A stretch of DNA of 64,000 bases from an uncultured Lentisphaeria bacterium (GCA_949282305.1 CASDPB010000116.1:33220-97219), one strand, 5' to 3'. Positions 26,524-36,357 are shown, counted from the first letter of the stretch. The notes: generated from the letters alone by a model not told the origin. Translations and numbers: made by a program.

Positions 26524-27724
26524 CAGCAAAGTTGAAAAAAATAAGAAAAAATCCTTGATTGCTCCACATATCGCCGTGTTGCCGAAAAGCGGAATACGCG
26601 ATTTTTTTGAACTCGTCAATTCCATGGACGACGTTATTTCACTGGGAATCGGAGAACCGGATTTCGTGACTCCGTGGAATATCCGGGAAAGTGCGATTTA
26701 TTCGCTGGAAAGCGGAAAAACGCATTATACGTCGAACCTCGGACTGTTTTCCCTGCGCAAAGCGATCTGCAGCTATATGTCCAGCGACTACGATCTGGAT
26801 TACGATCCGGTTCATGAATGTATTGTGACGGTCGGAGTCAGCGAAGCGCTTGATCTCGTAATTCGTGCCATTACAAGTCCGGGCGACGAGATTATCTACC
26901 ATGAGCCATGCTATGTTTCCTACGGGCCTGAGATTCGTATGGCGCACGGTGTCCCGGTTGCGGTCAAGACGTATGAAAAAAATGATTTTGCCCTGGATCC
27001 GGACGATCTTGAGAAGGCGATTACGCCGAAAACAAAAGCGATTCTGCTGAATTTTCCGTGTAACCCGACCGGCGCCACGCTTACCTATGAACAGACTGAA
27101 CAGATTGCGAAGATAGCAGTGCGTCACAACCTGATTGTGCTTGCCGATCATATTTATACGGAATTGACATACGGGGAAATGACGCCCTCGATTGCCACGT
27201 TCCTGGGAATGAAGGAGCGCACAGTGTTTCTGCACGGTTTTTCAAAGGCGTTTGCAATGACCGGATTCCGTCTCGGCTATGCCTGCGGTCCCGCGGAAAT
27301 TATTGATGCGATGATGAAGATTCATCAGTATTCCATGCTTTGCGCCTCGATTACAGCGCAGGAAGCGGCTCTGGAAGCCTTGAGAAGCGGTAAAAAGGAC
27401 ATGCTTGCAATGAAAGCGGATTACCGCGACCGCCGCAACGTGATTGTAAAACGTCTGAACGAAATGGGTTTGAAATGTTTCCTGCCCGAAGGAGCTTTTT
27501 ACATATTCCCGAACATCACTTCAAGCGGACTGTCCTCCAAAGATTTTGCAACACAGCTTCTGATGAAGAAAAAGGTGGCTGTGGTTCCCGGAACTGCATT
27601 CGGAGAGTGCGGAGAGGGATTTGTGCGCTGCTCCTACGCGACTTCCATGGACGGAATCAAGGAGGCAATGGATAAAATCGCGGAATTTCTGAAAGAACTG
27701 AAAGCCGGAAAGAAAAAGAAATAA
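26498..27724 (+). CDS. Class I/II pyridoxal-phosphate aminotransferase
   Basis: A 408-residue fold-type I aminotransferase. Substrate and cofactor motifs are clear: LGIGEPDFVTPWNI near 48, TVGVSEALDLVIRA, FPCNPTGATL near 185, ADHIYTELTY, and the PLP lysine motif HGFSKAFAMTGFRLGYACG near 243. The C-terminal RCSYATSMDGIKEAMDKI contains the carboxylate-binding arginine. It resembles the PatA/AspC subgroup. The amino-acid specificity is not readable. GGAGGAAG precedes the start, which lies inside the lrp-like gene. The basic tail of lysines at the C-terminus is unusual but short. Confidence 0.92.
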   Translation: MNGSRSRHNSKVEKNKKKSLIAPHIAVLPKSGIRDFFELVNSMDDVISLGIGEPDFVTPWNIRESAIYSLESGKTHYTSNLGLFSLRKAICSYMSSDYDLDYDPVHECIVTVGVSEALDLVIRAITSPGDEIIYHEPCYVSYGPEIRMAHGVPVAVKTYEKNDFALDPDDLEKAITPKTKAILLNFPCNPTGATLTYEQTEQIAKIAVRHNLIVLADHIYTELTYGEMTPSIATFLGMKERTVFLHGFSKAFAMTGFRLGYACGPAEIIDAMMKIHQYSMLCASITAQEAALEALRSGKKDMLAMKADYRDRRNVIVKRLNEMGLKCFLPEGAFYIFPNITSSGLSSKDFATQLLMKKKVAVVPGTAFGECGEGFVRCSYATSMDGIKEAMDKIAEFLKELKAGKKKK

Positions 27725-27739
27725 CAAAAGTAATTTCAG

Positions 27740-27800
27740 GTGTCTCCGGTAAAAAAGAGAAACTTTGAACATTTCAAATGGTCGAAGATGCCGGAGACAC
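27740..27800. repeat. Nested inverted repeats upstream of dsbD-like gene
   Basis: GTGTCTCCGG at 27740-27749 and CCGGAGACAC at 27791-27800 are perfect 10-base complements around a 41-base loop. Inside the loop TTTGAA at 27764-27769 and TTCAAA at 27773-27778 form a second stem. It ends 25 bases before the dsbD-like start. There is no T-tract, so a leader structure or protein site is more likely than a terminator. Confidence 0.5.
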
Positions 27801-27824
27801 GAAAACGGCAAGGGGGAAATCAAA

Positions 27825-29402
27825 ATGGGAATCATTCAGAAAGCATCTGTTTTTTTGTATCTGGCGGTTTTATTTTGCCTGAACCTTTCGGGCATGACGC
27901 CGGAAGACGCATTCAAATGGTCGTATGAGATGAATGAGTCTGAATTTGCTGTCGCGGTTTCCGTGGAAGAAGGTTTTCACCTGTATGAAAATACAACGAA
28001 AGTGATCCTTCTTTCCAATGGAGCGGAATTGAAGCCGGTCAGGAAGCCTGCGAGCATCCCTTATGAAGACAAGGTATTCGGAAAAAATGATGTCTACCGC
28101 GGCAAATCCGATTTTCAATGGGTTTTTGCGATTGACGGACGGAAATTTCCTCTTGAGCTTAAACTTGCGTGGCAGGGATGTTCCGAAGCGACAAAGGATT
28201 CCGAGCCTGTCTGCTTTTTCCCGGAAAGCAGGGAATATGTATTTTCAAAACTTGAGCCGACCGGAAGTCCGGTTCTCCTGCTGAAAGAAAAAAATCCGGA
28301 AATTGCGCGGGAAGCGACGGATTCCAATACGGAACTCCCGGATTTTGAAATTGTCCGCACTGAATCCGGTTATATGGCGAGCGATGTGTTTCTGCCTTTT
28401 CTCAGGGGCGAGAAAAGCGACATGTTCCTGAACTTTGCCGATAAGAGTTTCCTGCTGATTCTGATTCTGACGTTCATCGGCGGAATTGCCTTGAATCTGA
28501 CGCCGTGTGTGCTTCCGATGATTCCGATCAATCTTGCGATCATCGGTGCGGACGCCGGAAAGGAACATCGCCTTGCAAGCATGTCCAGAGGACTGGTTTA
28601 CGGTCTGGGGATTGCGCTTGCCTATGGAGCTTTGGGCTTGTTCGTCGTGTTGACGGGGTCGAGTTTCGGTGCCATTGATTCCACGTGGTGGTTCAATGCC
28701 ATTGTGGCGGTGATTTTTGTATTGCTGGGACTCTCTTTGTTTGATGTTTTCATGATTGATTTTTCACGTTACGGCTCCGGCTTCAAGATGCCGTCCGGCG
28801 CAAAAATCGCCGGTATTTTCGTCATGGGAGTCATTGCGGCGCTTCTTGCCGGCGCCTGCGTGGCGCCGGTGGTGGTTGCGGCATTGCTTCAGGCGTCGAA
28901 AATGTATAATTCCGGTGAACATATCGGTTTGATTCTTCCGTTTGTGCTAGGCATTGGGATGGGTCTTCCGTGGCCGGTTGCGGCGGCGGGTTTTTCAATC
29001 ATGCCGAAACCGGGGATCTGGATGAAATATGTGAAATATGCGTTCGGCATTGTAATCATCATCGTCGGACTCTACTACGCCTATACCGGTATCGTGATTT
29101 ACACTTCTCTCGCGGAGAGCCATAAAAATGTCGAAAAGAGCATGGATTCTCTGATCGGCGCATTGAGGGAATCCGCGAAAACGGAACGTCCCGTCTTTAT
29201 TGATTTCCGTGCGGAGTGGTGTAAAAACTGCAAGGCGATGGAACAGACGACATTCAAGGATCCGGCGGTTCAGAATGAACTCAAGAATTTTATCTTTGTC
29301 GAGTTCGACGCCACGGATATGACGAATGCGGATATTAAAAAAGTCCTGAAGAAATTTGATGTTTCCGGTCTGCCGACTTACGTGATAGCCAGAGGGAAAT
29401 GA
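27825..29402 (+). CDS. dsbD: DsbD-like thiol:disulfide interchange protein
   Basis: A 525-residue protein that moves electrons from cytoplasmic thioredoxin to the periplasm. A signal peptide is followed by an N-terminal periplasmic domain with a GC...VC cysteine pair (WQGCSEATKDSEPVCFF). The eight-helix core has the redox cysteines in NLTPCVLPMIPIN and GACVAPVVVAAL. The C-terminal thioredoxin-like domain has EWCKNCKAME and the cis-proline GLPTY. The protein stops 11 codons after the GLP, so the last strand and helix of the thioredoxin fold seem missing. ATG 27825 is preceded by GGGGGA at nine bases. A nested hairpin lies in the leader. Confidence 0.9.
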   Translation: MGIIQKASVFLYLAVLFCLNLSGMTPEDAFKWSYEMNESEFAVAVSVEEGFHLYENTTKVILLSNGAELKPVRKPASIPYEDKVFGKNDVYRGKSDFQWVFAIDGRKFPLELKLAWQGCSEATKDSEPVCFFPESREYVFSKLEPTGSPVLLLKEKNPEIAREATDSNTELPDFEIVRTESGYMASDVFLPFLRGEKSDMFLNFADKSFLLILILTFIGGIALNLTPCVLPMIPINLAIIGADAGKEHRLASMSRGLVYGLGIALAYGALGLFVVLTGSSFGAIDSTWWFNAIVAVIFVLLGLSLFDVFMIDFSRYGSGFKMPSGAKIAGIFVMGVIAALLAGACVAPVVVAALLQASKMYNSGEHIGLILPFVLGIGMGLPWPVAAAGFSIMPKPGIWMKYVKYAFGIVIIIVGLYYAYTGIVIYTSLAESHKNVEKSMDSLIGALRESAKTERPVFIDFRAEWCKNCKAMEQTTFKDPAVQNELKNFIFVEFDATDMTNADIKKVLKKFDVSGLPTYVIARGK

Positions 29403-29448
29403 TGTTCTGAGACGATCTGCCGATCTGTTTTTTCAGAATAAGAGAGAA

Positions 29449-30333
29449 CTACCGGAACAGTCTGCGGAAACGGTGCGGAGTGATGTCATAACGTTTTCTG
29501 AACTGCATTCCGAAATAATTGCTGTCATAGAATCCGCATTTTGCGGAAATGTCCGTCAGGGGCAGGGAGGTGGTCCGAAGCAGTTCCTCCGCTTTTGCGA
29601 GACGGAGGTTCAGCAGATAATCCATCGGAGAGAAGCCGGTCGCCTGTTTGAAATGCCGGAAAAAAGTTGCCTCGGACATATTTGCCATGCGGGCGAGCGA
29701 AGCTCTGTTCAGCGCTTTGTTGTAATTTGCCTGCATGAAATTGATGATCCGCGCCATTTGCAGAAGTTCGTTGTTTTTCTCCTCATTGGGCTTAATGCAG
29801 AAACGGCAGATCATGACAAAAAGTTCTGCGAGAAGGGAACGCGCCAGCAGCTTGTAACCGCTTCTTCGTGATCTAATTTCGTCGTGAAGCCGTTCGACGA
29901 GAGCCTGCACGAATGCAAGCTGTCCCTTATCCAGATTGAGATGCCGTTTGAAGTGATTGCTTTCACGGGAATTCGGTTCAAGATGAAAAAAGAGATGATA
30001 ACCGGGCAGGTTTTCAATTTCCCGGAAATCGAAACAGAGTTCCTCGGCTTTCCAGAGAATGTTGTATACCACCAGATGATGCTGATTTGAAAACCCGTGG
30101 ACATGTCCCGGATGAAGCAGAAAAATGTCTCCCTGTTTCAGTTGATATTCCCCGGATGGAGTTTCGTAGCTTCCGGTTCCGGCAACCACCAGCAGAAGCT
30201 CGAAAAAATCATGAGAATGCGGTGCCGCTGTCGCCTGTACATCCTGCACCATTTTCACGGTCAGGGGAAAGTCTCTGATTTCTTCAAAGTTTTCCCATTT
30301 GAAAATCCATTCCGGCTGCAACTGTTTTATCAT
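29449..30333 (-). CDS. AraC-family transcriptional regulator
   Basis: A 294-residue regulator. An N-terminal cupin sensor domain has HSHDFFELLLVVAGTGSYE and the metal-like HPGHVHGFSNQHH. The C-terminal double helix-turn-helix covers about residues 195-292, with ASLARMANMSEATFFRHFKQ and GFYDSNYFGMQFRKRY. This arrangement is typical of AraC activators for carbohydrate genes. The gene is divergent from the pseudopilin, DUF6259-like and rhamnosidase-like genes with a 135-base AT-rich gap, so control of that cluster is likely but inferred. It converges with the DsbD-like gene. Confidence 0.9.
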   Translation of the reverse strand: MIKQLQPEWIFKWENFEEIRDFPLTVKMVQDVQATAAPHSHDFFELLLVVAGTGSYETPSGEYQLKQGDIFLLHPGHVHGFSNQHHLVVYNILWKAEELCFDFREIENLPGYHLFFHLEPNSRESNHFKRHLNLDKGQLAFVQALVERLHDEIRSRRSGYKLLARSLLAELFVMICRFCIKPNEEKNNELLQMARIINFMQANYNKALNRASLARMANMSEATFFRHFKQATGFSPMDYLLNLRLAKAEELLRTTSLPLTDISAKCGFYDSNYFGMQFRKRYDITPHRFRRLFR

Positions 30334-30468
30334 TCTCCATGCCTTTTTCTAAATATGATCGGAAAATAATGTTTTTTGAATGAAAAGTCAAGGTTTTATT
30401 TCAAAAATCTGATAAAATATATATCAAAATCATTGAATTCCTAAAAATAAAACAGGAGAATAGCCAAA

Positions 30469-31227
30469 ATGAAAGGTCTCACAATCCCACATCGGCAGAA
30501 TCGAAGAGACAAAGGAAACTATTTTACTCTTATTGAGTTACTCATCGTAATTGCAATCATAGCGATCTTGGCTGCAATGTTGCTGCCTGCATTATCTCAA
30601 GCCAGGGAAAGAGCACGGACAACCAGTTGTCTCAGCAATCTTAAGCAAATAGTGTTCGGCATGACTTCATATGCAGGAGATTACAATGAAATTATAGTAG
30701 GAAATCTAAATGGAAATAATGATGTTCTTGGTGGCTGGGGACCAGGAGTTGCTCTTAATCAAGTTAACAGTAATTGGTGTCGCCTGCTTTTTGACTATGC
30801 AAATGTGCCTAAGAATATTTTTGTTTGCCCCTCTGGTATTCCTGATGAGTTTGTAAAACAGTATGGCAACGGACTCAGTTATACAACCAGCGGAATTGCG
30901 TCTTTTCAATACAGCAGTGTTACGGATATTCGCAAGCTGAACAAACTGGATAAAAATTACATTATTTACAGTGATATGCCGGAAGCAAGTTTTAACCAGT
31001 ATAAAGGCACTAATTATATCTCCGCATGGTTTATGCCGCGAAGTGTTCAACAATGTGGAAGCAATGCGGACTGGAATGACTGGATTGCAGCCACAAATGG
31101 TAATAAACATCGGCATAATAGACGCCTGAACTATGCTTTTACTGATGGTCATGTAGAAAATGGTGAAGCTAAAAAAATGGTTGTCAAAGAGAACTACTTT
31201 CAAAAAGACGAATGTGATCGTCTGTAA
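30469..31227 (+). CDS. Pseudopilin with H-X9-DG ending
   Basis: A 252-residue protein with a basic leader of about 18 residues. It is followed by [20 protein letters not shown], the prepilin N-terminal methylation motif with Glu+5, and then [19 protein letters not shown]. Near the C-terminus [12 protein letters not shown] fits the H-X9-DG motif seen in the large pseudopilin families of Planctomycetes, Verrucomicrobia and Lentisphaerae. The residue before Phe is Tyr rather than Gly. It is inserted in the inner membrane and probably displayed outside. It precedes a secreted glycosidase-like gene by 15 bases. AGGAG precedes the ATG. Composition is more AT-rich than the core genes. Confidence 0.9.
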   Translation: MKGLTIPHRQNRRDKGNYFTLIELLIVIAIIAILAAMLLPALSQARERARTTSCLSNLKQIVFGMTSYAGDYNEIIVGNLNGNNDVLGGWGPGVALNQVNSNWCRLLFDYANVPKNIFVCPSGIPDEFVKQYGNGLSYTTSGIASFQYSSVTDIRKLNKLDKNYIIYSDMPEASFNQYKGTNYISAWFMPRSVQQCGSNADWNDWIAATNGNKHRHNRRLNYAFTDGHVENGEAKKMVVKENYFQKDECDRL

Positions 31228-31242
31228 TTTCAGGAGGACAAA

Positions 31243-33654
31243 ATGCGTACTTTGATCATTTTCATATTTCTGGGCATAGCGGCAACCGGATATGCAAAAA
31301 TTCTGCTTACTGAGAAAACTATAATCATGCGGAATTCCAATGTGGAAATCCAGTTTAACCGTACAAATCTTTCCTTACTGCAATTGAGGGATTGCAAGCG
31401 GAATGTGAATTATGTCCTGAAACCGGGAGGTTCACTGTTTCATGTGTCATTTGGAGCTTTTTCAGGCGACAGTTGGCGTACGGTTTCCGATTATACTCTC
31501 AACGGTTTCAATGTGGCTGGATACCGATTTAAAAAAGAACGGAATAAAAATGTTGATATATTGAAACTTTATTATCTGGACGGTGTTGTCAATGATGCAG
31601 GAAACACGGCTGATATTTGTATTACTGTATCTTTGCCGGATGACAGCCCGTTTATTAATTGGCAGATTGCCGTGAATAACAAATCCGGCACGCCATTGAA
31701 GGAAGTCCATTTTCCACTGTTGAATGGTTTGGCTTCCAATGCTCCAGGCAGTGAGAAGACCGATTCCGTGGCAGTTCCGTTATTTTGCGGCAATATCTGG
31801 AAGAACCCTCGTTATACGTTGGTAACAGGTCAGGAAATGAGTAATTACCCGATGGGAAGCGGACTGGCTTTTCAGATGATGTATTATAATGATGGACAAG
31901 GTGGAGGTATCTACTTTGCGGCGCATGATGCTGAAGATTACCATAAAACTTTCGCCTGTCGTCCGGAAGGAGGGAGTTTCAGGATGTTCAATATTCATTA
32001 CGCTGAAACACCACCGGAACGTGCCGTAATTGATATTCGTACACCGTATGATTCAACTACTCCTTTCGGAAAATGGGAATTGCCTTACCCAATCGTAACC
32101 GGTTTGATTTATGGGGATTGGTATGATGCCTGCAAAGTTTACCGGAAATGGACGCTGAATCATAAGCGCTGGACTCCTTTGGCTGAACGGGACGATGTCT
32201 CCGAACGTTTTCGCAGTGAAGTTATGGGCTGGATGTGTTTATGGGGAAAACCGACAGTTCCAATCACTCCGGTAGTAAATGATAAACCTAACAATGATCC
32301 ATATTTTATACAAGTGTGCAATAAAGCCATGGATCAAGTCAGTGATACGATGGTGGCACTGCAGAATGCGTTAGGGGTAAAGCTGGGAGTACATCTTTAT
32401 ATGTGGTACAAATGGGCGGAAATGGATTATAAATATCCTGATTACTTTCCAGCATTGCCGGGTGTAAAAGAGGGTATCGCGAAAATGCGTGCAGAGGGAA
32501 TTGCGGTAATGCCGTATGTCAACGTCCTGCTTTTTGACAGTAGCATACCGCAGTACAATGAAGCAAAAAAATATTTTAAGAAAAACTTGGATGGCAATAT
32601 TATTTCACCCGGTCCGATTGGAAAGGGGCTATATCAGGGAGGCGGTTGGGGAGGTATGTGCTTTGCAACGGAATGGTGGCAGGACTTCATAACCAATGTA
32701 TATCGCCGGCTTAAAGATGATTATAACTGTGATGCAGAATACATGGATCTGCTCTTCAGCAGCCAGAGCTTCTGTTTTGATAAAACTCATGGACATACCA
32801 TTGCGGGAGGAAATTACTTTGGAAAAGGAGGACGCGCCATTACAGAAAAAGTAAAAAAATTGCGTCCCAAAGGTGAATCTTTTATTGTTGGCGAGAACAC
32901 CGGGGAAACCTACATCGGAACGGTAGATGCTTTTTTGGTGGCTCTTCCGGAGACAGAACCGACGTCCATTCCGATGTTTGAAACGGTGTATGCGGATCGA
33001 ACCAATCTGATGGGACTTTATTATGGCGGCGATTCCCAATTATGCTTTGAACTTGTCCGGGGCCGTATGTTCTGGCTGGCTGGAGCGATTGATCTTAAAG
33101 ATCGAAAAAAGATTGCCCTCTGGCGTAATCTGCTTCATACCCGCAAGGCAGCGCTGGAATTCCTTTATGATGGTGAATTTCTGCGTTCCCCCGATGTTTC
33201 AGGGATTAAGCATATAAAGGAAAAATGGCGGGTTTTCCTGAAAAACCAGCAGGAAGTTGAATTTTCAATTCCTGTGGTATTTGCAGAAGCATATCGTTCT
33301 CCTGAAGGAGCAATAGGTCTGGTGCTGGCAAATCACACGGAACAGGAGCAGACTGTTGATATTCCATGGAATATCCGTGACTGGGGATTTCAGGGAGGAA
33401 CCCGTGTGAAACGAATGGATTGTGTTGGAGGGGTATGGAATTCCGCCCATGAATATACGATAGGCAAAACTGTTTCAGTGACGGTTCCCGCTAAAAATGC
33501 AGTTGTTGTCAAATTAGTTGGTGAAAGGCCCGCTGCGCCGATCCTTGGCGCATTTTCTCCCGGCGGCAGTCTGAGCGGTCCGGTTTCACCTGTCACTTGC
33601 AATGAGGATGCACGGTTTAATCCCGATAACAAAATATATTGGTCCGGTAATTGA
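31243..33654 (+). CDS. Secreted DUF6259-like glycoside hydrolase-type protein
   Basis: An 803-residue protein with a signal peptide (TLIIFIFLGIAATGYA). The first 280 residues look like a beta-sandwich catalytic-support domain. A TIM-barrel-like part follows with VKLGVHLYMWYKWAEMDYK, IAVMPYVNVLLFD, CDAEYMDLLFSS and FIVGENTGETYIG. A C-terminal beta domain (VDIPWNIRDWGF) ends the protein. The layout fits DUF6259 proteins, thought to be glycosidases. Candidate acids are the Asp in AEYMDLL and the Glu in GENTGE. AGGAGG precedes the ATG. It lies between the pseudopilin and a rhamnosidase-like gene; all three probably form one unit. Confidence 0.75.
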   Translation: MRTLIIFIFLGIAATGYAKILLTEKTIIMRNSNVEIQFNRTNLSLLQLRDCKRNVNYVLKPGGSLFHVSFGAFSGDSWRTVSDYTLNGFNVAGYRFKKERNKNVDILKLYYLDGVVNDAGNTADICITVSLPDDSPFINWQIAVNNKSGTPLKEVHFPLLNGLASNAPGSEKTDSVAVPLFCGNIWKNPRYTLVTGQEMSNYPMGSGLAFQMMYYNDGQGGGIYFAAHDAEDYHKTFACRPEGGSFRMFNIHYAETPPERAVIDIRTPYDSTTPFGKWELPYPIVTGLIYGDWYDACKVYRKWTLNHKRWTPLAERDDVSERFRSEVMGWMCLWGKPTVPITPVVNDKPNNDPYFIQVCNKAMDQVSDTMVALQNALGVKLGVHLYMWYKWAEMDYKYPDYFPALPGVKEGIAKMRAEGIAVMPYVNVLLFDSSIPQYNEAKKYFKKNLDGNIISPGPIGKGLYQGGGWGGMCFATEWWQDFITNVYRRLKDDYNCDAEYMDLLFSSQSFCFDKTHGHTIAGGNYFGKGGRAITEKVKKLRPKGESFIVGENTGETYIGTVDAFLVALPETEPTSIPMFETVYADRTNLMGLYYGGDSQLCFELVRGRMFWLAGAIDLKDRKKIALWRNLLHTRKAALEFLYDGEFLRSPDVSGIKHIKEKWRVFLKNQQEVEFSIPVVFAEAYRSPEGAIGLVLANHTEQEQTVDIPWNIRDWGFQGGTRVKRMDCVGGVWNSAHEYTIGKTVSVTVPAKNAVVVKLVGERPAAPILGAFSPGGSLSGPVSPVTCNEDARFNPDNKIYWSGN

Positions 33655-33696
33655 TGCAGAAGCATCTTGACTTATGATGGAAAATGAAGCAGGAAA

Positions 33697-35322
33697 ATGA
33701 ATTTCTCAGAGTTTAATTTCAATGTCGGTTCCTTTATGGAACTGCGCGAAAAGTGGCGGGCAGAGGCGGATGCACTGATTCCGGTTTTACAGCACAGGCA
33801 GGTTGTGCCGGAATCGCTGGCGGAGCTTGTCGACGATCCGGAGGCATGGCAGGGAATGCGGACGGTTCCCGTGGAGGAGGCTTCAAAACTTTCTCTGATG
33901 GAATGGAGGAAAGGAGAGTCTCTCATCCTTGATTTCGGAGAACATCATGTCGGATATTTTACGCTGTCAATGCGCATTGCCGGCGACTACTGCGATTCTC
34001 CGGTTTCCCTGCGGCTGCTGGCGGCGGAGCTTCCGTTTGAACTCGCTTACAGGGCGGAAAACTTCAAGGGCAGCCTGAGCCAGGCGTGGATACAGGAGGA
34101 GTACATCAAGATTGATGTCCTTCCGGGGACGGTCCGGCTTCCGCGGCGGTATGCCTGCCGCTATCTCCGCATCGATGTGATCGCGACACCTGCCACGCTG
34201 ATTTTCAACAGGATTGAATTCGACACTGTTTCCGCCGCGAATTATCTGCCGGAGCCGCCGCCGCATCTCTCAGCATTTGAGAAGGAGATTTACACCGTTG
34301 GATGCAGAACCTTGCGCGACTGTATGCAGACATGTTTCGAGGACGGTCCGAAGCGCGACCGGCGGTTATGGCTCGGGGATCTCTACCTTGAGGCGAAAGT
34401 GAATGCCGTGACCTATCGGAACTTCAACCTTGTCGAGCGCAGCGTCTATCTCCTGGCGGCAAACATCAGCCGGCATGGAATGCTGCCCGCCTGCGCCTTT
34501 GAAAACCGCAGAATGCGGACAACCTGTTTCATCCCGGATTATTCTCTGCTCTTTCCCGCCCTGCTCCTGGAGCATTGCAAGGCTTGCGGGAACCGGAAAA
34601 TCGCGGAGGAGTTTTACCCGCTTGCCGTGCATCAGGCGGAACTGTTCCGGCGTTTTCTGCAGGACGGCTGTATTTTGAAAAAGGATCCGGATTACTGGTT
34701 TTTTGTGGATCACTGCGCGGAACTCGAAAAAGACACCGCGGAACTTTGCATCTATCTGTTCGCGCTCCGAAGTCTTGCGGAACTGGCATGTCTGCTCGGC
34801 ATACCGGAGGACGGAGAGAGATTCCGCAGGGAATACCGGTATTGGCGGAAAACCGTCCGCAGTCATGTCATGGACCCCGTAAACGGAGTCGTGGTGTCCG
34901 GCGCATCCCGCCAGATTTCCGAGGCGTCCCAGATATGGGCGGTCCTTTCCGGTGTTTTCGATGCGGCGGAGGGAAGACGCGCCCTTGCGAAAATGCAGGA
35001 GCTTCCGGGGGTGATCCGCTCCCGCAATCCCTATGTGCTGCATTATCTGCTGGAAGCATACCGGCTTTGCGGCGAGGAGGAAAAAGTCTGCGGACTGATT
35101 CATGACTATTGGGGCGAAATGATACGGCTGGGGGCGGATACGTTCTGGGAGGTGTTCGATTCTTCCGACCGGAGTCCTGCCCTTTACGGGGATGTGCATC
35201 TTACCAGCGCCTGCCATGCCTGGAGCTGCACCCCGTGTCTGTTTCTTCACTGGAAAAGCGCCCGGAAGACACCTGATGTCCATGAGGAGGATATGGCTTT
35301 GGCATCGGGCGTTTTCCGATAA
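33697..35322 (+). CDS. Short alpha-L-rhamnosidase-like six-hairpin glycosidase
   Basis: A 541-residue protein without a signal peptide. An N-terminal beta domain has LDFGEHHVGYFTLSM and YACRYLRIDVIA, typical of rhamnosidase ancillary domains. An (alpha/alpha)6 barrel follows, with FEDGPKRDRRLWLGDLYLEA, equivalent to the DCPxRDERxGWTGD active-site block of GH78 enzymes. The acid pattern is retained (E-D-G, R-D-R, G-D). It is shorter than the 885-residue GH78 protein at 41073 and lacks the extended N-terminal domains. It lies 42 bases after the DUF6259-like gene. Glycan specificity may differ from rhamnose. Confidence 0.82.
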   Translation: MNFSEFNFNVGSFMELREKWRAEADALIPVLQHRQVVPESLAELVDDPEAWQGMRTVPVEEASKLSLMEWRKGESLILDFGEHHVGYFTLSMRIAGDYCDSPVSLRLLAAELPFELAYRAENFKGSLSQAWIQEEYIKIDVLPGTVRLPRRYACRYLRIDVIATPATLIFNRIEFDTVSAANYLPEPPPHLSAFEKEIYTVGCRTLRDCMQTCFEDGPKRDRRLWLGDLYLEAKVNAVTYRNFNLVERSVYLLAANISRHGMLPACAFENRRMRTTCFIPDYSLLFPALLLEHCKACGNRKIAEEFYPLAVHQAELFRRFLQDGCILKKDPDYWFFVDHCAELEKDTAELCIYLFALRSLAELACLLGIPEDGERFRREYRYWRKTVRSHVMDPVNGVVVSGASRQISEASQIWAVLSGVFDAAEGRRALAKMQELPGVIRSRNPYVLHYLLEAYRLCGEEEKVCGLIHDYWGEMIRLGADTFWEVFDSSDRSPALYGDVHLTSACHAWSCTPCLFLHWKSARKTPDVHEEDMALASGVFR

Positions 35323-35358
35323 TCCGGCAGATTGCCTCTCACCTTGAAAGGGGATGAC

Positions 35359-36357
35359 TCATTGCATGAGCCTGGCGGAGACCAGCAGGGGAATTGCCGC
35401 CATGTCTCCGAAAACGATGAGGCAGTCTTCCTGCATTCCGGAGCGTTCGATTTCAAAAACGATCCGATTGCCGCCGGGAAAAGTCCTTCTGACCGCAATG
35501 GACGGATTCAGCGGGAAAGCCCTGAGGTTCACGAGATCAATGTCTGCGGATTTCGGGAACACATACTCCAAAATCCACGGACCTTTCGCATAAACCGAAA
35601 AGAAGTTGATGTAATAACCGCCGACCGGAATATCCAGATTCTTGCCGGTGGGATACACTTCACGCGAACTCATGAGATCAAACCTGAACGGAAAAGAGAC
35701 ACTGTGATCTCCTGACTGTCTTACGAACCGGCGCGGTGAAATTCCGCGTCCGGACCGTTCCCCCGCAATCAGAGAAAGCGGTTTCTCGGAATCGGACGGA
35801 AATTCGTTCTCCACCCAGAAAGTCCGGTTCTTCAAATCCCAGACGAGCGTTGTGGACATCGGGATTCCCGCCCTGCGGCAGAGTTCCCCTAGAATCAGCG
35901 AGGTTCCCCTGTCGATCATTTTCCGGTGATTGACGGAAGAAGGTTCCAGACCGACCGTCATTTCCATATCCGCGACCGTATTCAGCGCCATGGAATAGAT
36001 GGCATTTGCGTCTTTCTGCGGATCGCCCGAAGGTCCATCGGGAAAAGTCTTTTTGAACAGAGCGTCAATGTAATCTTTTTTGACGGATGCTCTCTTTTCC
36101 ATCTGATACTCACTCTTCCGTCCTTTGCCGGAAGTCTCGGAAGGAGGGACGAACCGGAATGCCGCCGCCATGGAACGCATGGTTTCCGAAAGACTGTTCA
36201 GCAGTGCGGTGTCCTGAACGACTTTCTGTTCCTGCACTTCAATCTTTTTCGTCACCGACCTGCCGTGAAAACTGAAAACCGTCAGAAGAATGACGGATGC
36301 CGTGAGAGTGCCCCCCAGAAAGGGATAAAGCTGAGATTTTCTGATGCGATTCGTCAT
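35359..36357 (-). CDS. Membrane-anchored protein of the Tol-like operon, transglutaminase-like fold possible
   Basis: A 332-residue protein with one N-terminal membrane helix (FLGGTLTASVILLTVFSF), a short coiled-coil-like segment, and a soluble domain predicted in the periplasm. The stretch DRGTSLILGELCRRAGIPM followed by TFWVENEF resembles the transglutaminase-like core, in which the usual catalytic Cys would sit at the Thr/Ser after the Gly. If that reading is right, the domain is inactive and probably serves binding. It is the last gene of the leftward tolQ-tolR-tolA-like series, 71 bases after the TolA/TonB-like gene. Function unknown. Confidence 0.7.
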   Translation of the reverse strand: MTNRIRKSQLYPFLGGTLTASVILLTVFSFHGRSVTKKIEVQEQKVVQDTALLNSLSETMRSMAAAFRFVPPSETSGKGRKSEYQMEKRASVKKDYIDALFKKTFPDGPSGDPQKDANAIYSMALNTVADMEMTVGLEPSSVNHRKMIDRGTSLILGELCRRAGIPMSTTLVWDLKNRTFWVENEFPSDSEKPLSLIAGERSGRGISPRRFVRQSGDHSVSFPFRFDLMSSREVYPTGKNLDIPVGGYYINFFSVYAKGPWILEYVFPKSADIDLVNLRAFPLNPSIAVRRTFPGGNRIVFEIERSGMQEDCLIVFGDMAAIPLLVSARLMQ

